From: CAWVWD01 sp965662365
GTDB taxonomy: Bacteria > Bacteroidota > Bacteroidia > Chitinophagales > Saprospiraceae
Assembly (NCBI GenBank): GCA_965662365.1
Contig: CBFIHR010000056.1
Span: forward strand, 1-29,029
Direction: 5' to 3'
Length of the DNA: 29,029 nt
Under the pieces are notes generated by a model. It made no database searches, was not told the DNA's origin, and saw only the letters and a list, made by a program, of their open reading frames with translations. A program made the translations under genes and the position numbers. Below, piece by piece: positions 1-8,185 of this stretch (position 1 is its first letter; the number at the start of each line of letters is the position of its first letter).

Positions 1-60
1 TTTCGTTATTTGAATAAGTTTGCAGGTGTGACGGCAGTTTCGGAGGGAAAGATAAAGTAG
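1..60 (+). CDS. C-terminal tail of an unidentified protein (partial)
   Basis: Frame 1 is open from the window edge to a TAG at 58-60 and encodes 19 residues ending in VSEGKIK. The tail is too short to assign to a family. It may be an upstream gene that ends just before the heptamer repeat tract starting at base 60. It could also be chance, because a 57-base open frame is not significant on its own. The gene starts outside the window. Confidence 0.4.
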   Translation, partial: FRYLNKFAGVTAVSEGKIK

Positions 61-87
61 TTGGCAGTTGGCAGTTTTCAGTCAACA
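60..87. repeat. Heptamer tract, word GTTGGCA
   Basis: Four consecutive 7-bp units are seen: GTTGGCA, GTTGGCA, GTTTTCA and GTCAACA. The first two are identical and the others are degenerate with G, T and terminal CA kept. The tract starts at the last base of the upstream stop codon and lies about 100 bp before the decarboxylase start. The following bases (TCAACAGCTGTTTGA) form a near-palindrome. It is one of several tracts in this window with the same period but different words. Confidence 0.7.
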
Positions 88-189
88 GCTGTTTGATAAA
101 TAATTATAGGATTTATGAGGTATTTTGTATCTTGTAAATCCTATTTTTATAAAATGTATTGATACCCAATCATTTAATAGTTTATTACA

Positions 190-1617
190 ATGAATCAACT
201 TACCAACAAAACATTTCGGAAAGCGGCTCACGAATTAGTCGATTGGATGGCGGATTATATTGAAAATGTGGAACAATATCCCGTCAAATCGCAGGTAAAA
301 CCAAAGGAAATCTATAATCAAATTCCTGAAAATCCACCGACAGAAAGCGAGGAAGTTGCAGCGATTTTTGAGGATTTTAAAAATATTATTTTGCCAGGTA
401 TAACGCATTGGCAAAGTCCAAATTTCTATGCGTATTTTCCTGCAAATTCGAGTTATCCGTCCCTTTTAGCCGAAATGCTGATGTCCACACTGGCGGCTCA
501 ATGTATGATTTGGGATACTTCGCCTGCTGCTGCCGAATTGGAGGAAAAAACGATGAACTGGCTCAAGCAAATGATGACGTTGCCGAACGACTGGCAAGGG
601 GTGATTCAAGATACTGCTTCGACCGCTTCGTTAGCAGCTTTATTGACTGCAAGAGAAAAATTAAGCGATTATCAAGTCAATCAAGAAGGATTTGAAAATA
701 CGCCAAAATATCGTGTTTACTGCTCAACTCAAACACATTCCTCGATTGATAAAGCGGTAAAAATCGCTGGTTTAGGCATTGAAAATTTAGTAAAAATTGC
801 TGTAAATGACGATTGCACAATTAATGTGAAAGCATTGGAAACAGCGATTCAAGACGATATTAAAAATGGTTTTCAACCGCTTTTCGTTATGTTAGCACTC
901 GGCACTACAAGTACGATTGCGATTGATAATGTGCGACCGGTCGGAGAAATTTGTCAGAAGTATAATATTTGGTTACACTTAGACGCTGCGTATGCTGGTT
1001 CCGCTTTGATTTTGCCCGAATATCGGAATATGATTGATGGCATCGAATTGGCGGATTCTTTTGTTTTTAATCCGCATAAATGGTTGTTTACGAACTTTGA
1101 TTGCTCCGCTTATTTTGTCAAAGATGCCGATGCTTTGATACATACTTTTTCAGTTTTACCTGAATATCTGAAAACAAAAACTCGTGGTCAAGTCAATGAT
1201 TATCGAGATTGGGGCATTCCGTTGGGACGAAGATTTCGAGCGTTAAAATTATGGTTTGTAATCCGAAATTTTGGGGTCGAAGGTTTACGAGAAAAACTCC
1301 GTTTTCATATTGATTTGGCGAAAGCCTTTGAGGCAAAAGTCGTAGAAAATACAAATTTTGAAACCGTTTATCCTCGTTCTCTGAATGGCGTTTTCTTTCG
1401 ATTCAAACCAGAGGGAATTGAGGATTCAGATACTTTAAATCAGCTGAATGAAAAACTGCTGTTATTATTAAACGAAAGTGGAAAAATGTACTTGTCACAT
1501 ACCAAAATCAACGGTGTTTATTTTATTAGAATTATAATCGCTCAAACGAACGTCACTCGGGAACATATTGATAATACTTGGTTAGAGATTTGTCGAGTTG
1601 CGGAAAGTCTGGGTTGA
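190..1617 (+). CDS. PLP-dependent aromatic-L-amino-acid decarboxylase family protein
   Basis: This is a group II pyridoxal-phosphate decarboxylase of 475 residues, the usual length for aromatic amino acid decarboxylases. The Schiff-base lysine is K297 in NPHKWLF, the PLP-nitrogen aspartate is D265 in HLDAAYAG, and H183 in THSSIDKA matches the histidine stacked on the cofactor. The GTTST segment near T240 matches the active-site threonine of the animal enzymes. The N-terminal WMADYIENVEQYPV region is typical of the family. The substrate (tryptophan, tyrosine, DOPA or phenylalanine) cannot be told from motifs. The protein should be cytoplasmic and a homodimer. It stands alone, with a terminator shared with convergent priA. 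The start at 190 has no Shine-Dalgarno box, as expected for Bacteroidota. Confidence 0.92.
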   Translation: MNQLTNKTFRKAAHELVDWMADYIENVEQYPVKSQVKPKEIYNQIPENPPTESEEVAAIFEDFKNIILPGITHWQSPNFYAYFPANSSYPSLLAEMLMSTLAAQCMIWDTSPAAAELEEKTMNWLKQMMTLPNDWQGVIQDTASTASLAALLTAREKLSDYQVNQEGFENTPKYRVYCSTQTHSSIDKAVKIAGLGIENLVKIAVNDDCTINVKALETAIQDDIKNGFQPLFVMLALGTTSTIAIDNVRPVGEICQKYNIWLHLDAAYAGSALILPEYRNMIDGIELADSFVFNPHKWLFTNFDCSAYFVKDADALIHTFSVLPEYLKTKTRGQVNDYRDWGIPLGRRFRALKLWFVIRNFGVEGLREKLRFHIDLAKAFEAKVVENTNFETVYPRSLNGVFFRFKPEGIEDSDTLNQLNEKLLLLLNESGKMYLSHTKINGVYFIRIIIAQTNVTREHIDNTWLEICRVAESLG

Positions 1618-1626
1618 TTTTACTAC

Positions 1627-1686
1627 AAAAGGCATAAGGAAAACAAAAGGAGTTAAATATAAATTTTTGTTTTCTTTATGCCTTTT
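1627..1686. terminator. Bidirectional terminator between decarboxylase and priA
   Basis: The arms 1627-1648 and 1665-1686 are complementary over 22 bp, with one position that pairs as G-U in one direction, around a 16-nt loop. The outer ends are A-rich on the left and T-rich on the right, so the hairpin can terminate transcription from both convergent genes. Confidence 0.8.
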
Positions 1687-1697
1687 ATAGATCAAAA

Positions 1698-4229
1698 TCA
1701 ATACGGATCAACATCAATATTAATTTTCGTACTTGACATGCCTTTTTCACGCACCAAACGTTGAGCGATTTGAGTCGCCAAATCTTTTGTGGCGTTGATG
1801 ACTTTGGCGTTTCGTTCTATCTTTATCATAATATCACGCAAATAATATCCTCGAACTCTCGGAATCCCAGGTTCGGTCGGGCCAAGTACTCTTGAACCTA
1901 ATTTTTCTTTTAAGAAAGTGGCAAAATAATCTGCTGCAAATTTCAATCTATCAATTTTTCGGTGACTAATTTGAATTTTAATTAAGCGATTGAACGGTGG
2001 ATACAAAAACGATTTCCGTTCCATGATTTCACGACGGAAAAAATTCTCAAAATCATTACTAAACACTTCCGCCAAAACAGGATGTTCAGTATCATAAGCC
2101 TGAATGATTACTAAGCCTTGTTTTTTCTTTCGACCAGCTCGACCGCTGACTTGCGTAATGAGTTGAAAGGCTCGTTCTGACGCTCGAAAATCCGGAAAGT
2201 GTAGCAAATGATCGGCACTCAAAACGCCAACAACACCAACATTATCAAAGTCCAGACCCTTTGTCACCATTTGTGTTCCGACTAAGATATCAAGTTCTTT
2301 TTGCTCAAATTTACTAATAATTTCTGAATGTGCATTTTTGGTACGAACCGTATCAAAATCCATTCGTCCAATCTTTGCATTAGGCAAATGAATTTGTAAA
2401 TCATCTTCTATTTTTTCTGTTCCAAAGCCCTTAATAATCAGTTTTTGTTGGCCACAAGCTGGACAAGATTGCGGAATTTTTGTATTGTGTCCGCAGTAGT
2501 GACATTTTAATGTTTGCGAATATTTATGATAGGTCAAAGTGACATCACAATTGATACATTGTGAGTTCCAGCCGCAAGTTTCGCAGCGTAGGGTAGGAGC
2601 ATAACCTCGACGGTTTTGAAATAAAATCGCCTGTTCGCCACGTTCTAATGCGGCAGATAATTCTTCTAATAAAACGGATGAAAAATGTGACTTGATTTTC
2701 TTTTTGCGAGTTTCTTCTTTGAGGTCAACAATTTTGATTTTTGGCATCTGCAAACCACCAAACCTTTCCTTCATTTCGACTAAACCATATTTTTTATTAA
2801 TCGTATTTTGGTAAGTTTCAATCGAAGGCGTAGCCGTGCCTAAGATTACTTTAGCATTGTGCATTTGCCCCAACAAAACCGCCATATCACGAGCATTGTA
2901 GCGAGGGGCGGGGTCAATTTGCTTGAAGGAAGGGTCATGTTCTTCATCGACGATAATTAAACCTAAATTACGATAAGGCAGAAAAATACTCGACCTTGCA
3001 CCAACTACAACAGATTTTCCATTTAAAACAGATTGCCAAATTTCTACCCGTTCTGAATTATTAAATTTGGAATGATAAACGGCAATATCATCACCAAAAA
3101 TCTTTTGTAAACGGTTAATAATTTGAGCGGTCAACGTAATTTCAGGCAAGAGATAAATCACTTGTTCGCCACGTTTCATAGTTGCCTCAATGAGTTCGGT
3201 ATAAACCCGAGTTTTGCCACTTCCCGTTACACCGTGCAATAATAAAACATCTTGTTTGTCAAAAATTTGATTGATTTCTAAAATAGCCTGTTGCTGTTGT
3301 TTGGCTAACGGAAAAGTATCTTGCAGATCGTCCTCATACTCGTTTAGACGACTCAACTCTTTTTTATAAATTTCTAAAATTCCACGTTTTACTAAAGTGT
3401 TGATAATGCCAGAACTTACATTGGTAAACTCTAATAATTCTTTGCGTGTAATATCTTTTTTTTGTCGAGATAACTGGACAAAACCGATTAAGGCTTCGGT
3501 TTGTCGAGTTGCTCGTTCAATTTGCTCGAAAGCGTGTCGCAGCAAGTCATTGTCAGATTGATATGGCTCTGCTAATTGAACGCAATCAATGGTTTTAGGT
3601 TTGTATTTTTGCTTGAGCTCTTCCTCAATAGAAATCACTTTTTTATCCAATAAACCATCAATCAAATGATAAACGGATTTCAGATTTACAATCTTGCGAA
3701 CTTCATCAATCGTTAACTCATTTTGAATCGTTAATGCTTCCGCAATTAAATATTCACGGTCATTCAACTCACTAAAATCACCATCAAAAATCGGAGATAA
3801 AACTAATTTTGTTTCACTTGCTAACTTTAAGCCGCTTGGCAACGCCGCATTCATTACCTCACCGACGGTACAGCAATAATATTTCGCAATCCATTTCCAA
3901 AATGTAAATTGTTTTTCGGTAACAATTGGACTGTCGTCTAAAACGGATACAATCGGCTTAGGTGTATAGGCTTCTGGTTTTTCATCTAATACTTTATAAA
4001 CTAAGGCCGAATACAGCTTATTTTTACCAAATTGTACTTCTACCCGAATCCCAGGTTGAATCTGTTCGACCATTTCTAACGGCACATGATAAGTATATTC
4101 CTTGGGTAAAGCCAACGGTAAAATCACAGTTACGTAAGTCTGAACAGTTGCAGAAGGTTGAAAAAGATTTTCCAATGTTTGAATTTGAGGTGTGAGATTT
4201 GAGAGGTAGGATAACTTTTTGAATTGCAT
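1698..4229 (-). CDS. priA: Primosomal protein N' (replication restart helicase PriA)
   Basis: PriA is the 3'-5' superfamily 2 DNA helicase that reloads the replisome at stalled forks. The order of parts is canonical: an N-terminal 3'-binding domain beginning at VTVILPLALPKEYTY (about residue 33), Walker A GVTGSGKT with K339, the DEEH box, and eight zinc-binding cysteines in four CxxC-type pairs (beginning CETCGW and ending CPACG). The C-terminal helicase half includes GRAGRKKKQG. The only ATG upstream of the conserved part is at 4229. It adds about 30 residues that are not typical of PriA, and codons roughly 7-18 of this extension lie in a 7-bp-periodic repeat tract. A later non-ATG start is possible, so the N terminus is uncertain while the rest is certain. 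Confidence 0.95.
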   Translation of the reverse strand: MQFKKLSYLSNLTPQIQTLENLFQPSATVQTYVTVILPLALPKEYTYHVPLEMVEQIQPGIRVEVQFGKNKLYSALVYKVLDEKPEAYTPKPIVSVLDDSPIVTEKQFTFWKWIAKYYCCTVGEVMNAALPSGLKLASETKLVLSPIFDGDFSELNDREYLIAEALTIQNELTIDEVRKIVNLKSVYHLIDGLLDKKVISIEEELKQKYKPKTIDCVQLAEPYQSDNDLLRHAFEQIERATRQTEALIGFVQLSRQKKDITRKELLEFTNVSSGIINTLVKRGILEIYKKELSRLNEYEDDLQDTFPLAKQQQQAILEINQIFDKQDVLLLHGVTGSGKTRVYTELIEATMKRGEQVIYLLPEITLTAQIINRLQKIFGDDIAVYHSKFNNSERVEIWQSVLNGKSVVVGARSSIFLPYRNLGLIIVDEEHDPSFKQIDPAPRYNARDMAVLLGQMHNAKVILGTATPSIETYQNTINKKYGLVEMKERFGGLQMPKIKIVDLKEETRKKKIKSHFSSVLLEELSAALERGEQAILFQNRRGYAPTLRCETCGWNSQCINCDVTLTYHKYSQTLKCHYCGHNTKIPQSCPACGQQKLIIKGFGTEKIEDDLQIHLPNAKIGRMDFDTVRTKNAHSEIISKFEQKELDILVGTQMVTKGLDFDNVGVVGVLSADHLLHFPDFRASERAFQLITQVSGRAGRKKKQGLVIIQAYDTEHPVLAEVFSNDFENFFRREIMERKSFLYPPFNRLIKIQISHRKIDRLKFAADYFATFLKEKLGSRVLGPTEPGIPRVRGYYLRDIMIKIERNAKVINATKDLATQIAQRLVREKGMSSTKINIDVDPY
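4176..4210. repeat. Heptamer tract inside the 5' end of the priA frame
   Basis: Five units of 7 bp are read on the plus strand: TGTTTGA, ATTTGAG, GTGTGAG, ATTTGAG and AGGTAGG. Because 7 is not a multiple of 3, the tract cycles through frames and gives no repeated peptide. It lies within the 5' end of the PriA open frame, which suggests that part of the frame is not ancestral coding sequence. Confidence 0.7.
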
Positions 4230-4257
4230 ACCTGACGTCTAAAAATCTAACACCTGA
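4229..4257. repeat. Heptamer tract immediately upstream of priA ATG
   Basis: Read on the minus strand the units are TCAGGTG, TTAGATT, TTTAGACG and TCAGGTA, that is 7, 7, 8 and 7 bp with a common TYAG core. The first and last units are nearly identical. The tract ends at the first base of the priA ATG and is separated by 18 bp from the related tract at 4176-4210. Confidence 0.6.
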
Positions 4258-4549
4258 AAAATAATATCACTTATTTGCGTAAAAATACGACATTAAAATT
4301 AAAAATATTCGTAAAAAGTTGTCAAAAATACGGATTTGATAAAAAACAGTTGACTACTTTTATCTTGACGAGTTGATAAAACATAAAAATTGTTTTGATT
4401 ATATTAATTAATTTAGTGATTAATAAAATCAATCAAAGAGAATATTGACAGATTGTTTTCGCTACACAAGAAATATGAATTTGAATAGAAATTCTACTAT
4501 TTCTTCATATTTTATATTTCTTTGCAACTGAATTTTATAAATCATACTT
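4230..4549. other. Divergent intergenic region priA / exported protein
   Basis: This is 320 AT-rich bases between two divergent genes. It holds the heptamer tract at its left end and a nested dyad at 4471-4512. I found no convincing TAnnTTTG box for either gene; the nearest is TATTTCTTTG about 30 bp before the ATG at 4550, which does not fit the spacing. No open frame of note is present. Confidence 0.5.
4471..4512. promoter_or_regulatory. Nested dyad, candidate operator
   Basis: AAATATGAA at 4471-4479 is the reverse complement of TTCATATTT at 4504-4512. Inside it lies TAGAA-A-TTCTA at 4486-4496, a perfect 5-bp dyad around one base. The two-level symmetry sits about 40-80 bp upstream of the ATG at 4550, a plausible place for a regulator. 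In AT-rich DNA some of this could arise by chance. Confidence 0.35.
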
Positions 4550-5464
4550 ATGCGTTGGATATTGTTATTGCTATTCACTATTCCTACTTGTTTAATTGCT
4601 CAAGACCTTAACTTCGGTGGCACAATAGGTGTGAGCCTAACTTTCGGAACACAAGTCAATCGAATAGGAATTACAGCTAAAGGTTTTGCGACGTATCGTC
4701 AATTTCAGTTGAATGGGCAAACTACGAATTTTTGGAATATCCGTACATTTGGAATACAAGATGGTGGCTTAGAAACTCAAAATTCGGTCGGTATAATTTA
4801 TGGTTTTGGCGAAAACGCTACCGATGATTTTATAGCAATGATTGATATTTTAGGTAATCAAACTGGACAACAAAATCATATTGGTTACGCTTATAATTTT
4901 TACAACGATGTCCATCAAATGAACCAAAAAACAGGGACAATTTCGATTCAGTTGAATCGCCTGACATTTATTACAGAGAATGATGCGTTTTCATTTATTC
5001 CGCATGATAGATATCGAACAGCCGGAGCGACATTTCGTTATAGAATGGATGAATTTACGTATTTGGCACTACAAATGACACTTTGGACGGGCGACCCTTT
5101 TTATATGACAGTTCAACCGATTTATGACGATTATCCGAATCCTTCAGGTTATGAAGATATGTCTGGTGCACGATTTACCGATAATTCACACGGAATTTTG
5201 GCGGCTCAAATTATTCGGTTATTGCCTTATCATCAACAAGTTTCAATGAATGTCGGTATTGACGCAGAACAAGTTCGTCATGTGTTACAAAATCGGCTTA
5301 TTCACGATTTACCATTCATTCCAAAAGGTTGGAATCCGCCTCGTCAGCCGCATATTCCGATGGTTGCAGAAGATGGAAAACCGTATTTGTACCGAGAGGG
5401 GCAGGTGATTCGCAAAGCAAGATTTTGGGGTAATGTGAATATGAATACACCTTATTTTTATTAA
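4550..5464 (+). CDS. Exported beta-rich protein resembling the polymorphic toxin type 23 family
   Basis: The 304-residue product begins with a clear signal peptide (MRWILLLLF..., likely cleaved near CLIA-QD at residue 17/18). The rest is rich in alternating polar and hydrophobic strands with aromatic residues, as in outer-membrane barrels (FGGTIGVSLTFGTQ, TYLALQMTLWTGDP). The motifs DRYRTAG, WTGDP, ARFTDNSHG and VRHVLQNRLIHD recall proteins that databases label 'polymorphic toxin type 23 domain' and that are common in Bacteroidota; this is from memory, not a search. No toxin delivery region, cognate immunity gene or secretion tag is adjacent, so a surface or channel role is at least as likely as toxicity. 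The gene stands alone downstream of a long divergent promoter region. Confidence 0.75.
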   Translation: MRWILLLLFTIPTCLIAQDLNFGGTIGVSLTFGTQVNRIGITAKGFATYRQFQLNGQTTNFWNIRTFGIQDGGLETQNSVGIIYGFGENATDDFIAMIDILGNQTGQQNHIGYAYNFYNDVHQMNQKTGTISIQLNRLTFITENDAFSFIPHDRYRTAGATFRYRMDEFTYLALQMTLWTGDPFYMTVQPIYDDYPNPSGYEDMSGARFTDNSHGILAAQIIRLLPYHQQVSMNVGIDAEQVRHVLQNRLIHDLPFIPKGWNPPRQPHIPMVAEDGKPYLYREGQVIRKARFWGNVNMNTPYFY

Positions 5465-5724
5465 GATTAAATCACAAAGTTACAGCGTTCGTATCAACCG
5501 ACTTTTACGTTTTTTGTGGTTTCGTCTGGTGTTCACAAAACAGGATAAAATGAAATTAAGAATAATTATGCAATTCAGACAACAATTTATTTTGATTGAT
5601 TATTTACTTCTTAATTTATAATTAGCAGTTCAATAATATTAGATAAAAGTAAAACGGAGATTGCTGTCCGTCATAAAATATGGACGATGAAACAATGTGC
5701 GTTTTATTTTATAATCACTACAAA

Positions 5725-6387
5725 ATGCTTTTTGAGACTCAAGACGGTTCGCATTCTATTTTTTCAGAAAAATATGGTGTCAGTTACCATTCAAAATATG
5801 GTGCAATACAGGAAACACAACATGTTTTTATCAATGCAGGATTGCGATTAAAAGCCGTAGAACAATCCGATATTTCTATTTTAGAAATTGGTTTTGGCAC
5901 TGGTTTAAATGCGTTTATGACTTATTTCGAAAGTGAAAAACGAGGATTGACGATTGATTATACCGGTGTTGAAGCTTATCCGATTTCGCAAGAAGTCGCC
6001 AGTAATTTAAATTATGCGACACAGATTCAAGAGCCTGAAGGTCAGCTTATTTTAAACAAAATTCATGGAACAGCGTGGGAGAAATGTATTGCTCTTAATG
6101 CACATTTTAAATTGACGAAAGTTAAGAAAATGTTTCAAGAGTTAGCGTATCATAATCAATTCGATATTATTTACTTTGACGCTTTCGCACCTACGTCACA
6201 GCCCGAGTTATGGGAAATTCCATTATTAAATGCTATGTATAAAGCACTGAAAACGAACGGTATTCTTGTTACTTATTGTGCTAAAGGACAATTCAAACGA
6301 GATTTGAAAGCAGTCGGTTTTACAGTCGAGGCGATTCCTGGACCACCGGGCAAACGAGAAATGACACGAGCGTTAAAGTTAAAATAA
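5725..6387 (+). CDS. mnmD: tRNA (5-methylaminomethyl-2-thiouridine)-methyltransferase MnmD
   Basis: This is a stand-alone version of the MnmC N-terminal domain (DUF752 family). It methylates aminomethyl(-2-thio)uridine at tRNA position 34 with S-adenosylmethionine. The family opening DGSH-(x)n-YHSKYGAIQE-(x)n-HVFINAGL is present, followed by the SAM-binding loop EIGFGTGLNAF, the acidic strand end TGVEAYP, and the catalytic-core segment IIYFDAFAP. The C-terminal FAD oxidase domain of E. coli MnmC is absent, as is usual in this phylum. An in-frame ATG at 5680 would add 15 residues (MDDETMCVLFYNHYK). I prefer the ATG at 5725 because family members start only a few residues before the DGSH motif, but 5680 cannot be excluded. 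Confidence 0.88.
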   Translation: MLFETQDGSHSIFSEKYGVSYHSKYGAIQETQHVFINAGLRLKAVEQSDISILEIGFGTGLNAFMTYFESEKRGLTIDYTGVEAYPISQEVASNLNYATQIQEPEGQLILNKIHGTAWEKCIALNAHFKLTKVKKMFQELAYHNQFDIIYFDAFAPTSQPELWEIPLLNAMYKALKTNGILVTYCAKGQFKRDLKAVGFTVEAIPGPPGKREMTRALKLK

Positions 6388-6397
6388 TCGTATCTGG

Positions 6398-6419
6398 CTC
6401 CGAAGCTTTGGCTTCGGAG
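6398..6419. terminator. Hairpin downstream of mnmD
   Basis: CTCCGAAGC at 6398-6406 pairs perfectly with GCTTCGGAG at 6411-6419 around a TTTG loop. A run of seven T follows about 13 bases later. The hairpin lies between the convergent mnmD and the 6497 gene and can act on mnmD transcripts. Confidence 0.7.
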
Positions 6420-6496
6420 TAAAATTAACTATTTTTTTGACAGACTTTTTTGAATATTTTTTGGGTTTTAAATAAGACGAGGGAAAGATTTCAGAC

Positions 6497-7501
6497 TTAA
6501 AAAAGATCATTATACAGGTTATCATCCTCCAAGTTAATTTTTTTCTTTTTAAGAGGTTGCTTGACTTTTTCTTGAGGTTTTTCGTTCAAATCCAAAACGC
6601 TATCCTCTAATTTTCCGTCTAATAACAATAAATCACTTTTACGTTCCCATTCTTCTAACATTTTCAGACCATCATCCTCTAAGACACCTTGTTGCAAATC
6701 GATGGTGTTCATAAAATTAGAAGAGACATCCATAAAACGCTCCATTTCACCCACTTTCAAAGCGACATCTTCAGCCAGAGCTTCCATCGCTTCATCGAAC
6801 ATATAGCGTTGATCTTTATTACCTGAAATAATATTCTTAGCGGACTGAATCGCAGAATAAGACGCATGAATTGCTTTTCGTTCGACTTCTTTTATCTTAA
6901 CTTGATCTTTTAAATCTTCTAATAAAATCTCTGAATTGTCATACATTTTTTTCAAAACTCGGTGCAGTACTTCCATTTTTTTATAAAGTACCTCCAGCTT
7001 TTGATTTGATTGTTTGTATCGACCGATTTTTCGTAATTCTAAAGCAAGTTGTGATTGTTGATTGTTCATTTTGGCTCGCTGAGCCATTTGAGTACTTTTT
7101 TTGATGCCGTTGCTATTGTCCGTGATAGTTTTGTGTAAACGACGCATTTGCCCTCGTAGCGCACCGATTTGTTTACTCATATTTCGGTGATTTTTACGCA
7201 AATCGTTGATATATGATTTTAAAACACCAATCGGATCTACTTGCACAAACCAGCTTGTAATCCAACGCATCACACTTTTATAACTGTACCAAATCAAGTT
7301 ACGCATCTTCGGATCAATCATCATGTACGCTAAGCCTGCCAACGCTGTAATCGTAATTCCTAAGGTCACATGATTTTGCAACGCCTCCGAAATTGCTTGT
7401 GCGAAGGTCACGCCGACATAACCGACTCCTGCCACCAAACCCGCTAACACAATCGTACCCGTTATACCTTCGGGTCTTTTCCAAAAAGATTTTTTCGGCA
7501 T
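6497..7501 (-). CDS. Membrane-anchored PspA/ESCRT-III-like coiled-coil protein (inferred)
   Basis: The 334-residue product has two hydrophobic segments (about residues 13-36 and 44-62) and an aromatic, possibly membrane-lying stretch (about 68-88). A long charged helical region runs from about 90 to 270, followed by a Lys-rich tail. The helical part begins VDPIGVLKSYINDLRKN, which resembles the start of the first PspA helix (DPxxxLxxYIxDM), and continues with the Arg/Lys-Gln pattern of a long helical hairpin. A later segment (KEVERKAIHASYSAIQSAK) also fits that family. Unlike classical PspA it carries its own transmembrane hairpin. It follows the 7592 coiled-coil gene by 90 bp on the same strand, so the two probably act together. 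The PspA/ESCRT-III assignment is inference from pattern; I do not recognise a named family. Confidence 0.75.
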   Translation of the reverse strand: MPKKSFWKRPEGITGTIVLAGLVAGVGYVGVTFAQAISEALQNHVTLGITITALAGLAYMMIDPKMRNLIWYSYKSVMRWITSWFVQVDPIGVLKSYINDLRKNHRNMSKQIGALRGQMRRLHKTITDNSNGIKKSTQMAQRAKMNNQQSQLALELRKIGRYKQSNQKLEVLYKKMEVLHRVLKKMYDNSEILLEDLKDQVKIKEVERKAIHASYSAIQSAKNIISGNKDQRYMFDEAMEALAEDVALKVGEMERFMDVSSNFMNTIDLQQGVLEDDGLKMLEEWERKSDLLLLDGKLEDSVLDLNEKPQEKVKQPLKKKKINLEDDNLYNDLF

Positions 7502-7513
7502 GAATTTTTTTTT

Positions 7514-7590
7514 GTTTAAATGTTCGAGTGTTCAAATATTCAAATATCGTTAAAGACTCAAACATTTAAACACTCAGACCTTTCAATCTT
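7514..7590. repeat. Inverted pair of heptamer tracts between two coiled-coil genes
   Basis: The left half (7514-7548) reads GTTTAAA, TGTTCGA, GTGTTCA, AATATTC, AAATATC in 7-bp steps. The right half carries similar words on the other strand, and GTTTAAATGTT at 7514-7524 is the exact reverse complement of AACATTTAAAC at 7561-7571. The pair can form a stem-loop filling the 90-bp gap between the two same-strand genes. Confidence 0.6.
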
Positions 7591-7591
7591 A

Positions 7592-8143
7592 TTAAGGTAA
7601 AATCGTCGTAATTTTACTAATATCGTCAGACAATTCGCCTTCTATGATTGAGTATGTTTTTTCAAAGTTTTCCTTGGCATTGAATATTTTATACTTTGAA
7701 TTTTCGATTTGTTCTTGAGCTTTTGCAACATGTTCTTCGTGCTTTGCAATTTCTAAGTGCAAACGGTCAATTTGAGCTTTTTTCTGCTCAATAACCGTCT
7801 GAGTATTAGTGATTTCTTTTTGTTTACCAGCGATTTGAATTTTCGTCTGTTGTTGTAAAGCTTGAGCGAATTTTCCTTGCTCACTCGCCAATATTTTCTT
7901 GTAATAATTTGCCGTTTCTAACAGTTTTGCTTTCGTCAAACCCATTGTCGAAGCCGTAGCATAAGCCGATTGAATAGCGGTATTTTCGTCCATGTTCATA
8001 GCTTCCAACCTACCGACTGCTTCTTTAAACTCTAAATAATCAAAGCCAGGTAAGTTATTTTTGCTCAACGCATCAACCAAAAACTGAGCACTTCGTTCAT
8101 CAACACCTGGTAATTTTGTAAAAACTCCTATTAATTTATCCAT
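7592..8143 (-). CDS. Coiled-coil protein, partner of the PspA-like gene
   Basis: I do not recognise a named family. From the ATG at 8143 (MDKLIGVFTKLPGV) the product has 183 residues. The first about 90 form a compact helical domain with GVDERSAQFLVDAL and GFDYLEFKEAVGRLEAM. A heptad-like coiled coil (about 90-165) rich in Gln, Lys and Glu follows, then a short acidic tail. There is no signal peptide or membrane segment, so it is probably cytosolic. A longer frame from 8218 would add 25 residues, but that stretch covers a 7-bp-periodic repeat tract (8151-8185) and looks non-coding, so I chose 8143. It precedes the membrane coiled-coil gene on the same strand, suggesting a two-protein unit. 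Confidence 0.75.
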   Translation of the reverse strand: MDKLIGVFTKLPGVDERSAQFLVDALSKNNLPGFDYLEFKEAVGRLEAMNMDENTAIQSAYATASTMGLTKAKLLETANYYKKILASEQGKFAQALQQQTKIQIAGKQKEITNTQTVIEQKKAQIDRLHLEIAKHEEHVAKAQEQIENSKYKIFNAKENFEKTYSIIEGELSDDISKITTILP

Positions 8144-8150
8144 TTTTATA

Positions 8151-8185
8151 AGTATTAGGTATGAGGTATAAAGTACAAGGAACTT
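8151..8185. repeat. Heptamer tract, word RGTATRA
   Basis: Five 7-bp units in a row are seen: AGTATTA, GGTATGA, GGTATAA, AGTACAA and GGAACTT. It lies 7 bp upstream of the chosen ATG (8143) of the minus-strand coiled-coil gene. It also falls inside the spurious 5' extension of that open frame. A weaker two-unit tract (TATTCAA, TAGTCAA) follows at 8249-8262. Confidence 0.7.

Noticed and set aside
408..695. 95-codon open frame within the decarboxylase gene
   Set aside because: It lies wholly inside a gene with strong family motifs in another frame and has no recognisable protein features.
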